Positions 1-13,625 are shown, counted from the stretch's first letter. The stretch: DNA of 64,000 nt from Eutreptiella sp. 'Long Island Sound 2002' (GCA_964036045.1 OZ038381.1:133113691-133177690), one strand, 5' to 3'. Program-made: numbers and translations. The notes: generated by a model not told the origin, from the sequence alone.

Positions 1-3000
1 GTGTACCCCAGGGGGCGCCGCAGCGACTGCAAGAGGAATCGGGTCCATCCGAGACGGGCACTTAGAGCACTGTGAGGGACAAGTTCGACCCTTTGGGGGT
101 TCATCGCGTTTTTTGGCTCTCATTTGCTTGCAATGCATGTGGCAGGTAGGATGAAAACCTCTGCGCTGCTGACTGTTGACTTTTGAAGCGTTGTGCTCTG
201 CCACTGGGGAGTTTGGGTTCAAGTGAGGGCATTCTGTGTACCCCAGGGGGCGCCGCAGCGACTGCAGGAGGAATGGGGTCCATCGGAGACGGGCACTTAG
301 AGCACTGTGAGGGACAAGTTCGACCCTTTGGGGGTTCATTGCCTTTTTTGGCTCTCATTTGCTTGCAATGCATGTGGCAGGTAGGATGAAAACCTATGCG
401 CTGCTGACTGCTGACTTTTGAAGCGTTGTGCTCTGCCACTGGGGAGCCTGGGTTCAAGTGAGAGCATTCTGTGTACCCCAGGGGGCGCCGCAGCGACTGC
501 AAGAGGAATCGGGTCCATCGGAGACGGGCACTCAGAGCACTGTGAGGGACAAGTTCGACCCTTTGGGGGTTCATTGCCTTTTTTGGCTCTCATTTGCTTG
601 CAATGCATGTGGCTGGTAGGATGAAAACCTCTGCGCTGCTGACTGCTGACTTTTGAAGCGTTGTGCTCTGCCACTGGGGAGTCTGGGTTCAAGTGAGGGC
701 ATTCTGTGTACCCCAGGGGGCGCCGCAGCGACTGCAAGAGGAATCGGGTCCATCGGAGACGGGCACTCAGAGCACTGTGAGGGACAAGTTCGACCCTTTG
801 GGGGTTCATTGCCTTTTTTGGCTCTCATTTGCTTGCAATGCATGTGGCTGGTAGGATGAAAACCTCTGCGCTGCTGACTGCTGACTTTTGAAGCGTTGTG
901 CTCTGCCACTGGGGAGTCTCGGTTCAAGTGAGGGCATTCTGTGTACCCCAGGGGGCGCCGCAGCAACTGCAAGAGGAATGGGGTCCATCGGAGACGGGCA
1001 CTTAGAGCACTGTGAGGGACAAGTTCGACCTTTGGGGGTTCATCGCGTTTTTTGGCTCTCATTTGCTTGCAATGCATGTGGCAAGTAGGATGAAAACCTC
1101 TGCGCTGCTGACTGCTGACTTTTGAAGCGTTGTGCTCTGCCACTGGGGAGTCTGGGTTCAAGTGAGGGCATTTTGTGTACCCCAGGGGGCGCCGCAGCGA
1201 CTACAAGAGGAATCGGGTCCATTGGAGACGGGCACTTAGAGCACTGTGAGGGACAAGTTCGACCCTTTGGGGGTTCATTGCCTTTTTTGGCTCTCATTTC
1301 CTTGCAATGCATGTGGCAGGTAGGATGAAAACCTCTGCGCTGCTGACTGCTGACTTTTGAAGCGTTGTGCTCTGCCACTGGGGAGTCTGGGTTCAAGTGA
1401 GAGCATTCTGTGTACCCCAGGGGGCGCCGCAGCGACTGCAAGAGGAATCGGGTCCATCGGAGACGGGCACTCAGAGCACTGTGAGGGACAAGTTCGACCC
1501 TTTGGGGGTTCATCGCGTTTTTTGGCTCTCATTTGTTTGCAAGGCATGTGGCTGGTAGGATGAAAACCTCTGCGCTGCTGACTGTTGACTTTTGAAGCGT
1601 TGTGCTCTGCCACTGGGGAGTCTGGGTTCAAGTGAGGGCATTCTGTGTACCCCAAGGGGCGCCGCAGCGACTGCAAGAGGAATGGGGTCCATCGGAGACG
1701 GGCACTTAGAGCACTGTGAGGGACAAGTTCGACCCTTTGGGGGTTCATCGCGTTTTTTGGCTCTCATTTGCTTGCAATGCATGTGGCAGGTAGGATGAAA
1801 ACCTCTGTGCTGCTGACTGTTGACTTTTGAAGCGTTGTGCTCTGCCACTGGGGAGTTTGGGTTCAAGTGAGGGCATTCTGTGTACCCCAGGGGGCGCCGC
1901 AGCGACTGCAAGAGGAATCGGGTCCATCGGAGACAGGCACTCAGAGCACTGTGAGGGACAAGTTCGACCCTTTGGGGGTTCATTGCCTTTTTTGGCTCTC
2001 ATTTGCTTGCAATGCATGTGGCAGGTAGGATGAAAACCTCTGCGCTGCTGACTGGTGACTTTTGAAGCGTTGTGCTGTGCCACTGGGGAGTCTGGGTTCA
2101 AGTGAGAGCATTTTGTGTACCCCAGGGGGCGCCGCAGCGACTACAAGAGGAATCGGGTCCATCGGAGACGGGCACTTAGAGCACTGTGAGGGACAAGTTC
2201 GACCCTTTGGGGGTTCATTGCCTTTTTTGGCTCTCATTTGCTTGCAATGCATGTGGCAGGTAGGATGAAAACCTCTGCGCTGCTGACTGCTGACTTTTGA
2301 AGCGTTGTGCTCTGCCACTGGGGAGTCTGGGTTCAAGTGAGAGCATTCTGTGTACCCCAGGGGGCGCCGCAGCGACTACAAGAGGAATCGGGTCCATTGG
2401 AGACGGGCACTCAGAGCACTGTGAGGGACAAGTTCGACCCTTTGGGGGTTCATCGCGTTTTTTGGCTCTCATTTGCTTGCAATGCATGTGGCTGGTAGGA
2501 TGAAAACCTCTGCGCTGCTGACTGTTGACTTTTGAAGCGTTGTGCTCTGCCACTGGGGAGTCTGGGTTCAAGTGAGGGCATTCTGTGTACCCCAGGGGGC
2601 GCCGCAGCGACTGCAAGAGGAATGGGGTCCATCGGAGACGGGCCCTTAGAGCACTGTGAGGGACAAGTTCGACCCTTTGGGGGTTCATCGCGTTTTTTGG
2701 CTCTCATTTGCTTGCAATGCATGTGGCAGGTAGGATGAAAACCTCTGTGCTGCTGACTGTTGACTTTTGAAGCGTTGTGCTCTGCCACTGGGGAGTTTGG
2801 GTTCAAGTGAGGGCATTCTGTGTACCCCAGGGGGCGCCGCAGCGACTGCAAGAGGAATCGGGTCCATCGGAGACGGGCACTTAGAGCACTGTGAGGGACA
2901 AGTTCGACCCTTTGGGGGTTAATTGCCTTTTTTGGCTCTCATTTGCTTGCAATGCATGTGGCAGGTAGGATGAAAACCTCTGCACTGCTGACTGCTGACT

Positions 3001-6000
3001 TTTGAAGCGTTGTGCTCTGCCACTGCGGAGTCTGGGTTCAAGTGAGGGCATTTTGTGTACCCCAGGGGGCGCCGCAGCGACTGCAAGAGGAATCGGGTCC
3101 ATCGGAGACGGGCACTTAGAGCACTGTGAAGGACAAGTTCGACCCTTTGGGGGTTCATTGCCTTTTTTGGCTCTCATTTGCTTGCAATGCATGTGGCAGG
3201 TAGGATGAAAACCTCTGCGCTACTGACTGCTGACTTTTGAAGCGTTGTGCTCTGCCACTGGGGAGTCTGGGTTCAAGTGAGAGCATTCTGTGTACCCCAG
3301 GGGGCGCCGCAGCGACTGCAAGAGGAATCGGGTGCATCGGAGACGGGCACTCAGAGCACTGTGAGGGACAAGTTCGACCCTTTGGGGGTTCATCGCGTTT
3401 TTTGGCTCTCATTTGCTTGCAATGCATGTGGCAAGTAGGATGAAAACCTGTGCGTTGCTGACTGTTGACTTTTGAAGCGTTGTGCTCTGCCACTGGGGAG
3501 TCTCGGTTCAAGTGAGGGCATTCTGTGTACCCCAGGGGGCGCCGCAGCGACTGCAAGAGGAATCGGGTCCATCGGAGACGGGCACTTAGAGCACTGTGAG
3601 GGACAAGTTCGACCCTTTGGGGGTTCATCGCGTTTTTTGGCTCTCATTTGCTTGCAATGCAATGGCAGGTAGGGTGAAAACCTCTGCGCTGCTGACTGTT
3701 GACTTTTGATGCGTTGTGCTCTGCCACTGGGGAGTCTGGGTTCAAGTGAGAGCATTCTGTGTACCCCAGGGGGCGCCGCACCCACTGCAAGAGGAATCGG
3801 GTCCATCGGAGACGGGCACTCAGAGCACTGTGAGGGACAAGTTCGACCCTTTGGGGGTTCATCGCGTTTTTTGGCTCTCATTTGCTTGCAATGCATGTGG
3901 CAAGTAGGATGAAAACCTCTGCGTTGCTGACTGTTGACTTTTGAAGCGTTGTGCTCTGCCACTGGGGAGTTTGGGTTCAAGTGAGGGCATTCTGTGTACC
4001 CCAGGGGGCGCCGCAGCGACTGCAAGAGGAATTGGGTCCATCGGAGACGGGCACTTAGAGCACTGTGAGGGACAAGTTCGACCCTTTGGGGGTTCATCGC
4101 GTTTTTTGGCTCTCATTTGCTTGCAATGCAATGGCAGGTAGGGTGAAAACCTCTGCGCTGCTGACTGTTGATTTTTGAAGCGTTGTGCTCTGCCACTGGG
4201 GAGTCTGGGTTCAAGTGAGTGCATTCTGTGTACCCCAGGGGGCGCCGCAGCGACTGCAAGAGGAATCGGGTCCATCGGAGACGGGCACTCAGAGCACTGT
4301 GAGGGACAAGTTCGACCCTTTGGGGGTTCATTGCCTTTTTTGGCTCTCATTTGCTTGCAATGCATGTGGCAGGTAGGATGATAACCTCTGCACTGCTGAC
4401 TGCTGACTTTTGAAGCGTTGTGCTCTGCCGCTGCGGAGTCTGGGTTCAAGTGAGGGCATTCTGTGTACCCCAGGGGGCGCCGCAGCGACTGCAAGAGGAA
4501 TCGGGTCCATCGGAGACGGGCACTTAGAGCACTGTGAGGGACAAGTTCGACCCTTTGGAGGTTCATTGCCTTTTTTGGCTCTCATTTGCTTGCAATGCAT
4601 GTGGCAGGTAGGATGAAAACCTCTGCGCTGCTGACTGCTGACTTTTGAAGCGTTGTGCTCTGCCACTGGGGAGTGTGGGTTCAAGTGAGAGCATTCTGTG
4701 TACCCCAGGGGGCGCCGCAGCGACTGCAAGAGGAATCGGGTCCATCGGAGACGGGCACTCAGAGCACTGTGAGGGACAAGTTCGACCCTTTGGGGGTTCA
4801 TTGCCTTTTTTGGCTCTCATTTGCTTGCAATGCATGTGGCAGGTAGGATGATAACCTCTGCACTGCTGACTGCTGACTTTTGAAGCGTTGTGCTCTGCCA
4901 CTGCGGAGTCTGGGTTCAAGTGAGGGCATTCTGTGTACCCCAGGGGGCGCCGCAGCGACTGCAAGAGGAATCGGGTCCATCGGAGACGGGCACTTAGAGC
5001 ACTGTGAGGGACAAGTTCGACCCTTTGGGGGTTCTTTGCCTTTTTTGGCTCTCATTTGCTTGCAATGCATGTGGCAGGTAGGATGAAAACCTCTGCGCTG
5101 CTGACTGCTGACTTTTGAAGCGTTGTGCTCTGCCACTGGGGAGTGTGGGTTCAAGTGAGAGCATTCTGTGTACCCCAGGGGGCGCCGCAGCGACTGCAAG
5201 AGGAATCGGGTCCATCGGAGACGGGCACTCAGAGCACTGTGAGGGACAAGTTCGACCCTTTGGGGGTTCATTGCCTTTTTTGGCTCTCATTTGCTTGCAA
5301 TGCATGTGGCAGGTAGGATGATACCCTCTGCATTGCTGACTGCTGACTTTTGAAGCGTTGTGCTCTGCCACTGCGGAGTTTGGGTTCAAGTGAGGGCATT
5401 TTGTGTTACCCAGGGGGCGCCGCAGCGACTGCAAGAGGAATCGGGTCCACCGGAGACGGGCACTCAGAGCACTGTGAGGGACAAGTTCGACCCTTTGGGG
5501 GTTCATTGCCTTTTTTGGCTCTCATTTGCTTGCAATGCATGTGGCAGGTAGGATGATAACCTCTGTGCTGCTGACTGTTGACTTTTGAAGCGTTGTGCTC
5601 TGCCACTGGGGAGTTTGGGTTCAAGTGAGGGCATTCTGTGTACCCCAGGGGGCGCCGCAGCGACTGCAAGAGGAATCGGGTCCATCGGAGACGGGCACTT
5701 AGAGCACTGTGAGGGACAAGTTCGACCCTTTGGGGGTTCATCGCGTTTTTTGGCTCTCATTTGCTTGCAATGCATGTGGCAGGTAGGATGAAAACCTCTG
5801 TGCTGCTGACTGTTGACTTTTGAAGCGTTGTGCTCTGCCACTGGGGAGTTTGGGTTCAAGTGAGGGCATTCTGTGTACCCCAGGGGGCGCCGCAGCGACT
5901 GCAAGAGGAATCGGGTCCATCGGAGACGGGCACTTAGAGCACTGTGAGGGACAAGTTCGACCCTTTGGGGGTTCATTGCCTTTTTTGGCTCTCAGTTGCT

Positions 6001-9000
6001 TGCAATGCATGTGGCAGGTAGGATGAAAACCTCTGCACTGCTGACTGCTGACTTTTGAAGCGTTGTGCTCTGCCACTGCGGAGTCTGGGTTCAAGTGAGG
6101 GCATTTTGTGTACCCCAGGGGGCGCCGCAGCGACTGCAAGAGGAATCGGGTCCATCGGAGACGGGCACTTAGAGCACTGTGAGGGACAAGTTCGACCCTT
6201 TGGGGGTTCATCGCGTTTTTTGGCTCTCATTTGCTTGCAATGCATGTGGCAGGTAGGATGAAAACCTCTGCACTGCTGACTGCTGACTTTTGAAGCGTTG
6301 TGCTCTGCCACTGCGGAGTCTGGGTTCAAGTGAGGGCATTTTGTGTACCCCAGGGGGCGCCGCAGCGACTGCAAGAGGAATCGGGTCCATCGGAGACGGG
6401 CACTTAGAGCACTGTGAAGGACAAGTTCGACCCTTTGGGGGTTCATTGCCTTTTTTGGCTCTCATTTGCTTGCAATGCATGTGGCAGGTAGGATGAAAAC
6501 CTCTGCGCTACTGACTGCTGACTTTTGAAGCGTTGTGCTCTGCCACTGGGGAGTCTGGGTTCAAGTGAGAGCATTCTGTGTACCCCAGGGGGCGCCGCAG
6601 CGACTGCAAGAGGAATCGGGTCCATCGGAGACGGGCACTCAGAGCACTGTGAGGGACAAGTTCGACCCTTTGGGGGTTCATCGCGTTTTTTGGCTCTCAT
6701 TTGCTTGCAATGCATGTGGCAAGTAGGATGAAAACCTCTGCGTTGCTGACTGTTGACTTTTGAAGCGTTGTGCTCTGCCACTGGGGAGTCTCGGTTCAAG
6801 TGAGGGCATTCTGTGTACCCCAGGGGGCGCCGCAGCGACTGCAAGAGGAATCGGGTCCATCGGAGACGGGCACTTAGAGCACTGTGAGGGACAAGTTCGA
6901 CCCTTTGGGGGTTCATCGCGTTTTTTGGCTCTCATTTGCTTGCAATGCATGTGGCTGGTAGGATGAAAACCTCTGCGCTGCTGACTGCTGACTTTTGAAG
7001 CGTTGTGCTCTGCCACTGGGGAGTCTGGGTTCAAGTGAGGGCATTCTGTGTACCCCAGGGGGCGCCGCAGCGACTGCAAGAGGAATCGGGTACATCGGAG
7101 ACGGGCACTTAGAGCACTGTGAGGGACAAGTTCGACCCTTTGGGGGTTCATCGCGTTTTTTGGCTCTCATTTGCTTGCAATGCAATGGCAGGTAGGGTGA
7201 AAACCTCTGCGCTGCTGACTGTTGACTTTTGAAGCGTTGTGCTCTGCCACTGGGGAGTCTGGGTTCAAGTGAGAGCATTCTGTGTACCCCAGGGGGCGCC
7301 GCACCCACTGCAAGAGGAATCGGGTCCATCGGAGACGGGCACTCAGAGCACTGTGAGGGACAAGTTCGACCCTTTGGGGGTTCATCGCATTTTTTGGCTC
7401 TCATTTGCTTGCAATGCATGTGGCAAGTAGGATGAAAACCTCTGCGTTGCTGACTGTTGACTTTTGAAGCGTTGTGCTCTGCCACTGGGGAGTTGGGGTT
7501 CAAGTGAGGGCATTCTGTGTACCCCAGGGGGCGCCGCAGCAACTGCAAGAGGAATCGGGTCCATCGGAGACGGGCACTTAGAGCACTGTGAGGGACAAGT
7601 TCGACCCTTTGGGGGTTCATCGCGTTTTTTGGCTCTCATTTGCTTGCAATGCATGTGGCAGGTAGGATGAAAACCTCTGCGCTGCTGACTGCTGACTTTT
7701 GAAGCGTTGTGCTCTGCCACTGGGGAGTCTGGGTTCAAGTGAGGGCATTCTGTGTACCCCAGGGGGGCCGCAGCGACTGCAAGAGGAATCGGGTCCATCG
7801 GAGACGGGCACTTAGAGCACTGTGAGGGACAAGTTCGACCCTTTGGGGGTTCATCGCGTTTTTTGGCTCTCATTTGCTTGCAATGCATGTGGCAGGTAGG
7901 ATGAAAACCTCTGCGCTGCTGACTGCTGACTTTTGAAGCGTTGTGCTCTGCCACTGGGGAGTCTGGGATCAAGTGAGTGCATTCTGTGTACCCCAGGGGG
8001 CGCCGCAGCGACTGCAAGAGGAATCGGGTCCATCGGAGACGGGCACTCAGAGCACTGTGAGGGACAAGTTCGACCCTTTGGGGGTTCATTGCCTTTTTTG
8101 GCTCTCATTTGCTTGCAATGCATGTGGCAGGTAGGATGAAAACCTCTGCGCTGCTGACTGCTGACTTTTGAAGCGTTGTGCTCTGCCACTGCGGAGTCTG
8201 GGTTCAAGTGAGGGCATTCTGTGTACCCCAGGGGGCGCCGCAGCAACTGCAAGAGGAATCGGGTCCATCGGAGACGGGCACTTAGAGCACTGTGAGGGAC
8301 AAGTTCGACCCTTTGGGGGTTCATTGCCTTTTTTGGCTCTCATTTGCTTGCAATGCATGTGGCAGGTAGGATGAAAACCTCTGCGCTGCTGACTGCTGAC
8401 TTTTGAAGCGTTGTGCTCTGCCACTGCGGAGTCTGGGTTCAAGTGAGGGCATTCTGTGTACCCCAGGGGGCGCCGCAGCGACTGCAAGAGGAATCGGGTC
8501 CATCGGAGACGGGCACTCAGAGCACTGTGAGGGACAAGTTCGACCCTTTGGGGGTTCATCGCGTTTTTTGGCTCTCATTTGCTTGCAATGCATGTGGCAG
8601 GTAGGATGAAAACCTCTGCGCTGCTGACTGCTGACTTTTGAAGCGTTGTGCTCTGCCACTGGGGAGTCTGGGTTCAAGTGAGGGCATTCTGTGTACCCCA
8701 GGGGGGCCGCAGCGACTGCAAGAGGAATCGGGTCCATCGGAGACGGGCACTTAGAGCACTGTGAGGGACAAGTTCGACCCTTTGGGGGTTCATCGCGTTT
8801 TTTGGCTCTCATTTGCTTGCAATGCAATGGCAGGTAGGGTGAAAACCTCTGCGCTGCTGACTGCTGACTTTTGAAGCGTTGTGCTCTGCCACTGGGGAGT
8901 CTGGGTTCAAGTGAGTGCATTATGTGTACCCCAGGGGGCGCCGCAGCAACTGCAAGAGGAATCGGGTCCATCGGAGACGGGCACTCAGAGCACTGTGAGG

Positions 9001-11395
9001 GACAAGTTCGACCCTTTGGGGGTTCATTGCCTTTTTTGGCTCTCATTTGCTTGCAATGCATGTGGCAGGTAGGATGAAAACCTCTGCGCTGCTGACTGCT
9101 GACTTTTGAAGCGTTGTGCTCTGCCACTGCGGAGTCTGGGTTCAAGTGAGGCTATTCTGTGTACCCCAGGGGGCGCCGCAGCGACTGCAAGAGGAATCGG
9201 GTCCATCAGAGACGGGCACTTAGAGCACTGTGAGGGACAAGTTCGACCCTTTGGGGGTTCATTGCCTTTTTTGGCTCTCATTTGCTTGCAATGCATGTGG
9301 CAGGTAGGATGAAAACCTCTGCGCTGCTGACTGCTGACTTTTGAAGCGTTGTGCTCTGCCACTGGGGAGTGTGGGTTCAAGTGAGAGCATTCTGTGTACC
9401 CCAGGGGGCGCCGCAGCGACTGCAAGAGGAATCGGGTCCATCGGAGACGGGCACTCAGAGCACTGTGAGGGACAAGTTCGACCCTTTGGGGGTTCATCGC
9501 GTTTTTTGGCTCTCATTTGCTTGCAATGCATGTGGCAGGTAGGATGATAACCTCTGCACTTCTGACTGCTGACTTTTGAAGTGTTGTGCTCTGCCACTGC
9601 GGAGTCTGGGTTCAAGTGAGGGCATTTTGTGTACCCCAGGGGGCGCCGCAGCGACTGCAAGAGGAATCGGGTCCACCGGAGACGGGCACTCAGAGCACTG
9701 TGAGGGACAAGTTCGACCCTTTGGGGGTTCATTGCCTTTTTTGGCTCTCATTTGCTTGCAATGCATGTGGCAGGTAGGATGAAAACCTCTGCGCTGCTGA
9801 CTGTTGACTTTTGAAGCGTTGTGCTCTGCCACTGGGGAGTGTGGGTTCAAGTGAGAGCATTCTGTGTACCCCAGGGGGCGCCGCAGCGACTGCAAGAGGA
9901 ATCGGGTCCATCGGAGACGGGCACTTAGAGCACTGTGAGGGATAAGTTCGACCCTTTGGGGGTTCATCGCGTTTTTTGGCTCTCATTTGCTTGCAATGCA
10001 TGTGGCTGGTAGGATGAAAACCTCTGTGCTGCTGACTGCTGACTTTTGAAGCGTTGTGCTCTGCCACTGGGGAGTCTGGGTTCAAGTGAGGGCATTCTGT
10101 GTACCCCAGGGGGCGCCGCAGCGACTGCAAGAGGAATCGGGTCCATCGGAGACGGGCACTTAGAGCACTGTGTGGGACAAGTTCGACCCTTTGGGGGTTC
10201 ATCGCGTTTTTTGGCTCTCATTTGCTTGCAATGCATGTGGCAGGTAGGATGAAAACCTCTGCGCTGCTGACTGCTGACTTTTGAAGCGTTGTGCTCTGCC
10301 ACTGGGGAGTCTGGGTTCAAGTGAGGGCATTATGTGTACCCCAGGGGGCGCCGCACCCACTGCAAGAGGAATCGGGTCCATCGGAGACGGGCACTCAGAG
10401 CACTGTGAGGGACAAGTTCGACCCTTTGGGGGTTCATTGCCTTTTTTGGCTCTCATTTGCTTGCAATGCATGTGGCAGGTAGGATGAAAACCTCTGCGCT
10501 ACTGACTGCTGACTTTTGAAGCGTTGTGCTGTGCCACTGGGGAGTCTGGGTTCAAGTGTTTGTGTACCCCAGGGGGCGCCGCAGCGACTGCAAGAGGAAT
10601 CGGGTCCATCGGAGACGGGCACTTAGAGCACTGTGAGGGACAAGTTCGACCCTTTGGGGGTTCATTGCCTTTTTTGGCTCTCATTTGCTTGCAATGCATG
10701 TGGCAGGTAGGATGAAAACCTCTGCGCTGCTGACTGCTGACTTTTGAAGCGTTGTGCTCTGCCACTGCGGAGTCTGGGTTCAAGTGAGGGCATTTTGTGT
10801 ACCCCAGGGGGCGCCGCAGCGACTGCAAGAGGAATCGGGTCCATCGGAGACGGGCACTCAGAGCACTGTGAGGGACAAGTTCGACCCTTTGGGGGTTCAT
10901 TGCCTTTTTTGGCTCTCATTTGCTTGCAATGCATGTGGCAAGTAGGATGAAAACCTCTGCGCTGCTGACTGTTGACTTTTGAAGCGTTGTGCTCTGCCAC
11001 TGGGGAGTCTGGGTTCAAGTGAGGGCATTCTGTGTACCCCAGGGGGCGCCGCAGCGACTGCAAGAGGAATCGGGTCCATCGGAGACGGGCACTTAGAGCA
11101 CTGTGAGGGACAAGTTCGACCCTTTGGGGGTTCATCACGTTTTTTGGCTCTCATTTGCTTGCAATGCATGTGGCAAGTAGGATGAAAACCTGTGCGCTGC
11201 TGACTGCTGACTTTTGAAGCGTTGTGCTCTGCCACTGCGGAGTCTGGGTTCAAGTGAGGGCATTTTGTGTACCCCAGGGGGCGCCGCAGCGACTGCAAGA
11301 GGAATCGGGTCCATCAGAGACGGGCACTCAGAGCACTGTGAGGGACAAGTTCGACCCTTTGGGGGTTCATTGCCTTTTTTTGCTCTCATTTGCTT
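1..11395. repeat. 235-bp satellite DNA array, about 48 copies
   Basis: A head-to-tail array with a 235-bp period (a few units are 234 bp or shorter) runs from the window edge to 11395. Each unit has a G-rich block, a conserved GACAAGTTCGACCCTTTGGG core and TTTTTTGGCTCTCATTTGC. Units fall into two main variants at one site (GCACTTAGAGC or GCACTCAGAGC) that alternate over long stretches, which suggests a dimeric higher-order unit. Because 235 is 1 modulo 3 and most frames lack stops, the array throws up 157-aa and 68-aa ORFs in both directions. These are by-products, not genes. The last unit breaks at 11395, where a second TGTGAGGGACAAG fragment leads into unique DNA. Confidence 0.97.
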
Positions 11396-11462
11396 GCTGT
11401 GAGGGACAAGTTTGGCGCCTTCGCGTGTGCAGGCACATGTGTTGTTGACAAGCGTCGAGGCG

Positions 11463-12689
11463 ATGGCCCCCAAGAAGGCTCAACCCGCAAAGTCAGCAAA
11501 AGAGCCAGTGCCAGAGGGGGAGCAGCCAAAGGCGCCAAAGGAAGCAAAGCCGCAAGCGCCGAATGAGGCGGCAAAGGAAGCAAAACCGCAAGCGCCGGAA
11601 GAGGAACCAGCGCCGGAAGAAGCAGAGCCGCAAGCGCCGGAGGAGGCAGCAGAGCAGCCAGCAGCGGCAGCACCGGAGGAGGCAGCAGAGCAGCCAGCAG
11701 CGGCAGCACCGGGGGAGGTAGCAGAGCAGCCAGCAGCGGCAGCACCGGGGGAGGCAGCAGAGGCAAAGGAGGCAAAGCCGCAAGTGCCGAAGCAGGCAGC
11801 AACGGAAGCAAAATCGCAAGCGCCGAAGGAGGCAGCAAAGGAAGCAAAACCGCAACCGCCAAAGGAGGCAGCACAGGAAGCAAAACCGCCAGCGCCTGTG
11901 GGGGGAGCAAAGGAAGCAAAGCCGCCAGCGCCAAAGGAGGCAGCAAAGGAAGCAAAGCCGCAAGCGACGGAGAAGGCAAAAGAGAAGGAGCAATGGTTGC
12001 GACCCGGGCTCACCATACCCGGCTATGAGGCAGATACGGACGATTCCTCCTCGGGCGGGCACTCCGCCACCTTGTCTGCCGGGGAGATCGCCAAGATGAC
12101 GGACGTGGAGCTGGAGGCCTACAAGACCGCGGGCCCACCACCAACTGATGGTGGTGAGTGGAATGTCCCAAAGGAGGTGCAGGGGACGGGCAAGAGACGG
12201 GGCAGGCACGTCCCCAAGCGGCCCCAGATCGTCAGCACCGCGGAGACCACCCTGCAAGAAGGAATGCGGCCGAGCGGGTACACCCCGCTGAGCAGGGAGG
12301 CGATGATGGCGGCTGTGGCGAGGCGCAGTGGACGGGCCCCCGACGTGATGAAGAGCGTGGCGGCCAGCCCCGAACCGGTGCTGATGCCCGGTGCCCCGGA
12401 CATGGAGTTGCGGTACTGCAGTACCTCGCGCGCGCAGGAGTTGCTAGGCTTGGCACACCCGAGTCGGCAGTGGAGCAAGACCCGGAAGGCGGAGACGGTG
12501 GCGAAGGCGCGGTGGCTGGTGCTGATGGTCACGGAGACGGAGAGTGACGCGGTTGTCGGCATGCGGGCGCCTCGGCGACCAAGGAGGCAAGAGACCGAGC
12601 AGGCAAGCAAGAGAAAGGAGGAAGAAGCGGAGGAAGAAGAAGAGGAGGAAGAAGAGGTGGAGCCTGCGCAGAAAAGAAGGAAGTGCTGA
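11463..12689 (+). CDS. Lys/Ala/Pro-rich low-complexity protein, 408 aa, function unknown
   Basis: This is the longest ORF next to the satellite array. I chose the ATG at 11463 because the upstream in-frame ATG at 11412 lies in satellite-derived sequence. Roughly residues 1-185 are imperfect repeats of the type KEAKPQAPKEAA and EEAAEQPAAAAP. After that comes a non-repetitive part with a Ser/Asp patch (DTDDSSSGG), then a C-terminus with a long Glu run followed by the basic tail QKRRKC and a TGA stop. The basic tail could act as a nuclear localisation signal, which is an inference. The composition resembles linker-histone-like or scaffold proteins, but I see no defining domain. A GTGTGCAG just upstream could be a splice acceptor, so the true start may lie in another exon. 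Antisense ORFs over the same DNA are shadows. Confidence 0.5.
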   Translation: MAPKKAQPAKSAKEPVPEGEQPKAPKEAKPQAPNEAAKEAKPQAPEEEPAPEEAEPQAPEEAAEQPAAAAPEEAAEQPAAAAPGEVAEQPAAAAPGEAAEAKEAKPQVPKQAATEAKSQAPKEAAKEAKPQPPKEAAQEAKPPAPVGGAKEAKPPAPKEAAKEAKPQATEKAKEKEQWLRPGLTIPGYEADTDDSSSGGHSATLSAGEIAKMTDVELEAYKTAGPPPTDGGEWNVPKEVQGTGKRRGRHVPKRPQIVSTAETTLQEGMRPSGYTPLSREAMMAAVARRSGRAPDVMKSVAASPEPVLMPGAPDMELRYCSTSRAQELLGLAHPSRQWSKTRKAETVAKARWLVLMVTETESDAVVGMRAPRRPRRQETEQASKRKEEEAEEEEEEEEEVEPAQKRRKC

Positions 12690-13430
12690 AGGGGATCCAG
12701 ATGGTGGACAGGGACAGTGGCCAGCGCACCGCGGCACTGGTGATTGCCCTTTGGCGTGCAGCGTGGATCTGGCGTTGGTTCGTGCAGCCCGCCATTGTTT
12801 GGTGCCGTGGGGCCAGACTGCGCAGACCCCTACATCGACACCCCCCCTACACTGCGCGCACACTCCGGTGGAGGTGGCAGGCCCGCCGGGGTGTGGTGGT
12901 GGGACCACGGCCAATGTTGGGGAAGCGACGTGCGCCATGGGGTGGTTCCAGTGTTGTGGCAGCGGGACCAAGAGGGGGAGGACACAGGTGAAGATCAGAA
13001 CGGCAGGGGGCATGGGAGCCACAAAAGCAAAAGAAGCGGCGATGCAAGGGCGATGCAAGTGCGATGCAAGGGCGCCACACCGGCGATGCGCGGAGGACCC
13101 CGTGGGCCTTACCCTGGCAGCCACACGGATCAGGAGCGGACCTGAGGTGGAAAGGGAGGAGGGAGGAGGAGAACAATGCGCCTGTGCAGTCTGACCAACT
13201 ACTGCGCAGGACAGGGCTGGCTCACCAGGACAGGGTACAGACAGGGAGGCAAACAGGCCAAGTGACCGTGACCGTGACCCACAACATGGTGGACAGAGCG
13301 ACGAGACGGAGGTGGGCAAGAGGGGAGGGAGGGGGCAGGCCCGCCGCCAATGACAGAGGGTGGAGAAGATGGTGGACAGAGGGACCAGAGGGAAAGGGGC
13401 AGGGGGAATGGCGGCGAGCTGGGGGGTGGG
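12690..13430. other. No supported gene
   Basis: GC-rich sequence with short open frames on both strands but no recognisable protein. A phrase close to GATGGTGGACAG occurs at about 12699 and 13368. Nothing else could be supported. Confidence 0.5.
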
Positions 13431-13625
13431 AACCCGGCGCTCCGTGAGTCTGCCCCGCGTTCGGGGGCATGTGATTGGCCACGCATGGCCATGGTAGCCG
13501 GGGCAGCCTTCACAGGAACTCACTGCAGTTCCTGTGGAGGTGGCGGAGCAGGGGGGGGGGGGGGCTGCTTGTCGTGCGTATCATCCATGTTCGCTCTGGA
13601 AGCTGTCTGCAGGTATCTCTGAATG

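Noticed and set aside
1-11395. CRISPR array
   Set aside because: The units are contiguous 235-bp repeats without unique spacers, and the genome is eukaryotic.
101-11410. Many 157-aa minus-strand and 68-aa plus-strand ORFs
   Set aside because: They recur every 235 bp in step with the satellite, in all frames because 235 is 1 modulo 3. No independent coding evidence.
12444-13523. 359-aa minus-strand ORF
   Set aside because: It overlaps the antisense of the Lys/Ala/Pro-rich ORF and repeat sequence; Pro/Ser/Arg-rich composition fits a GC-rich shadow frame.
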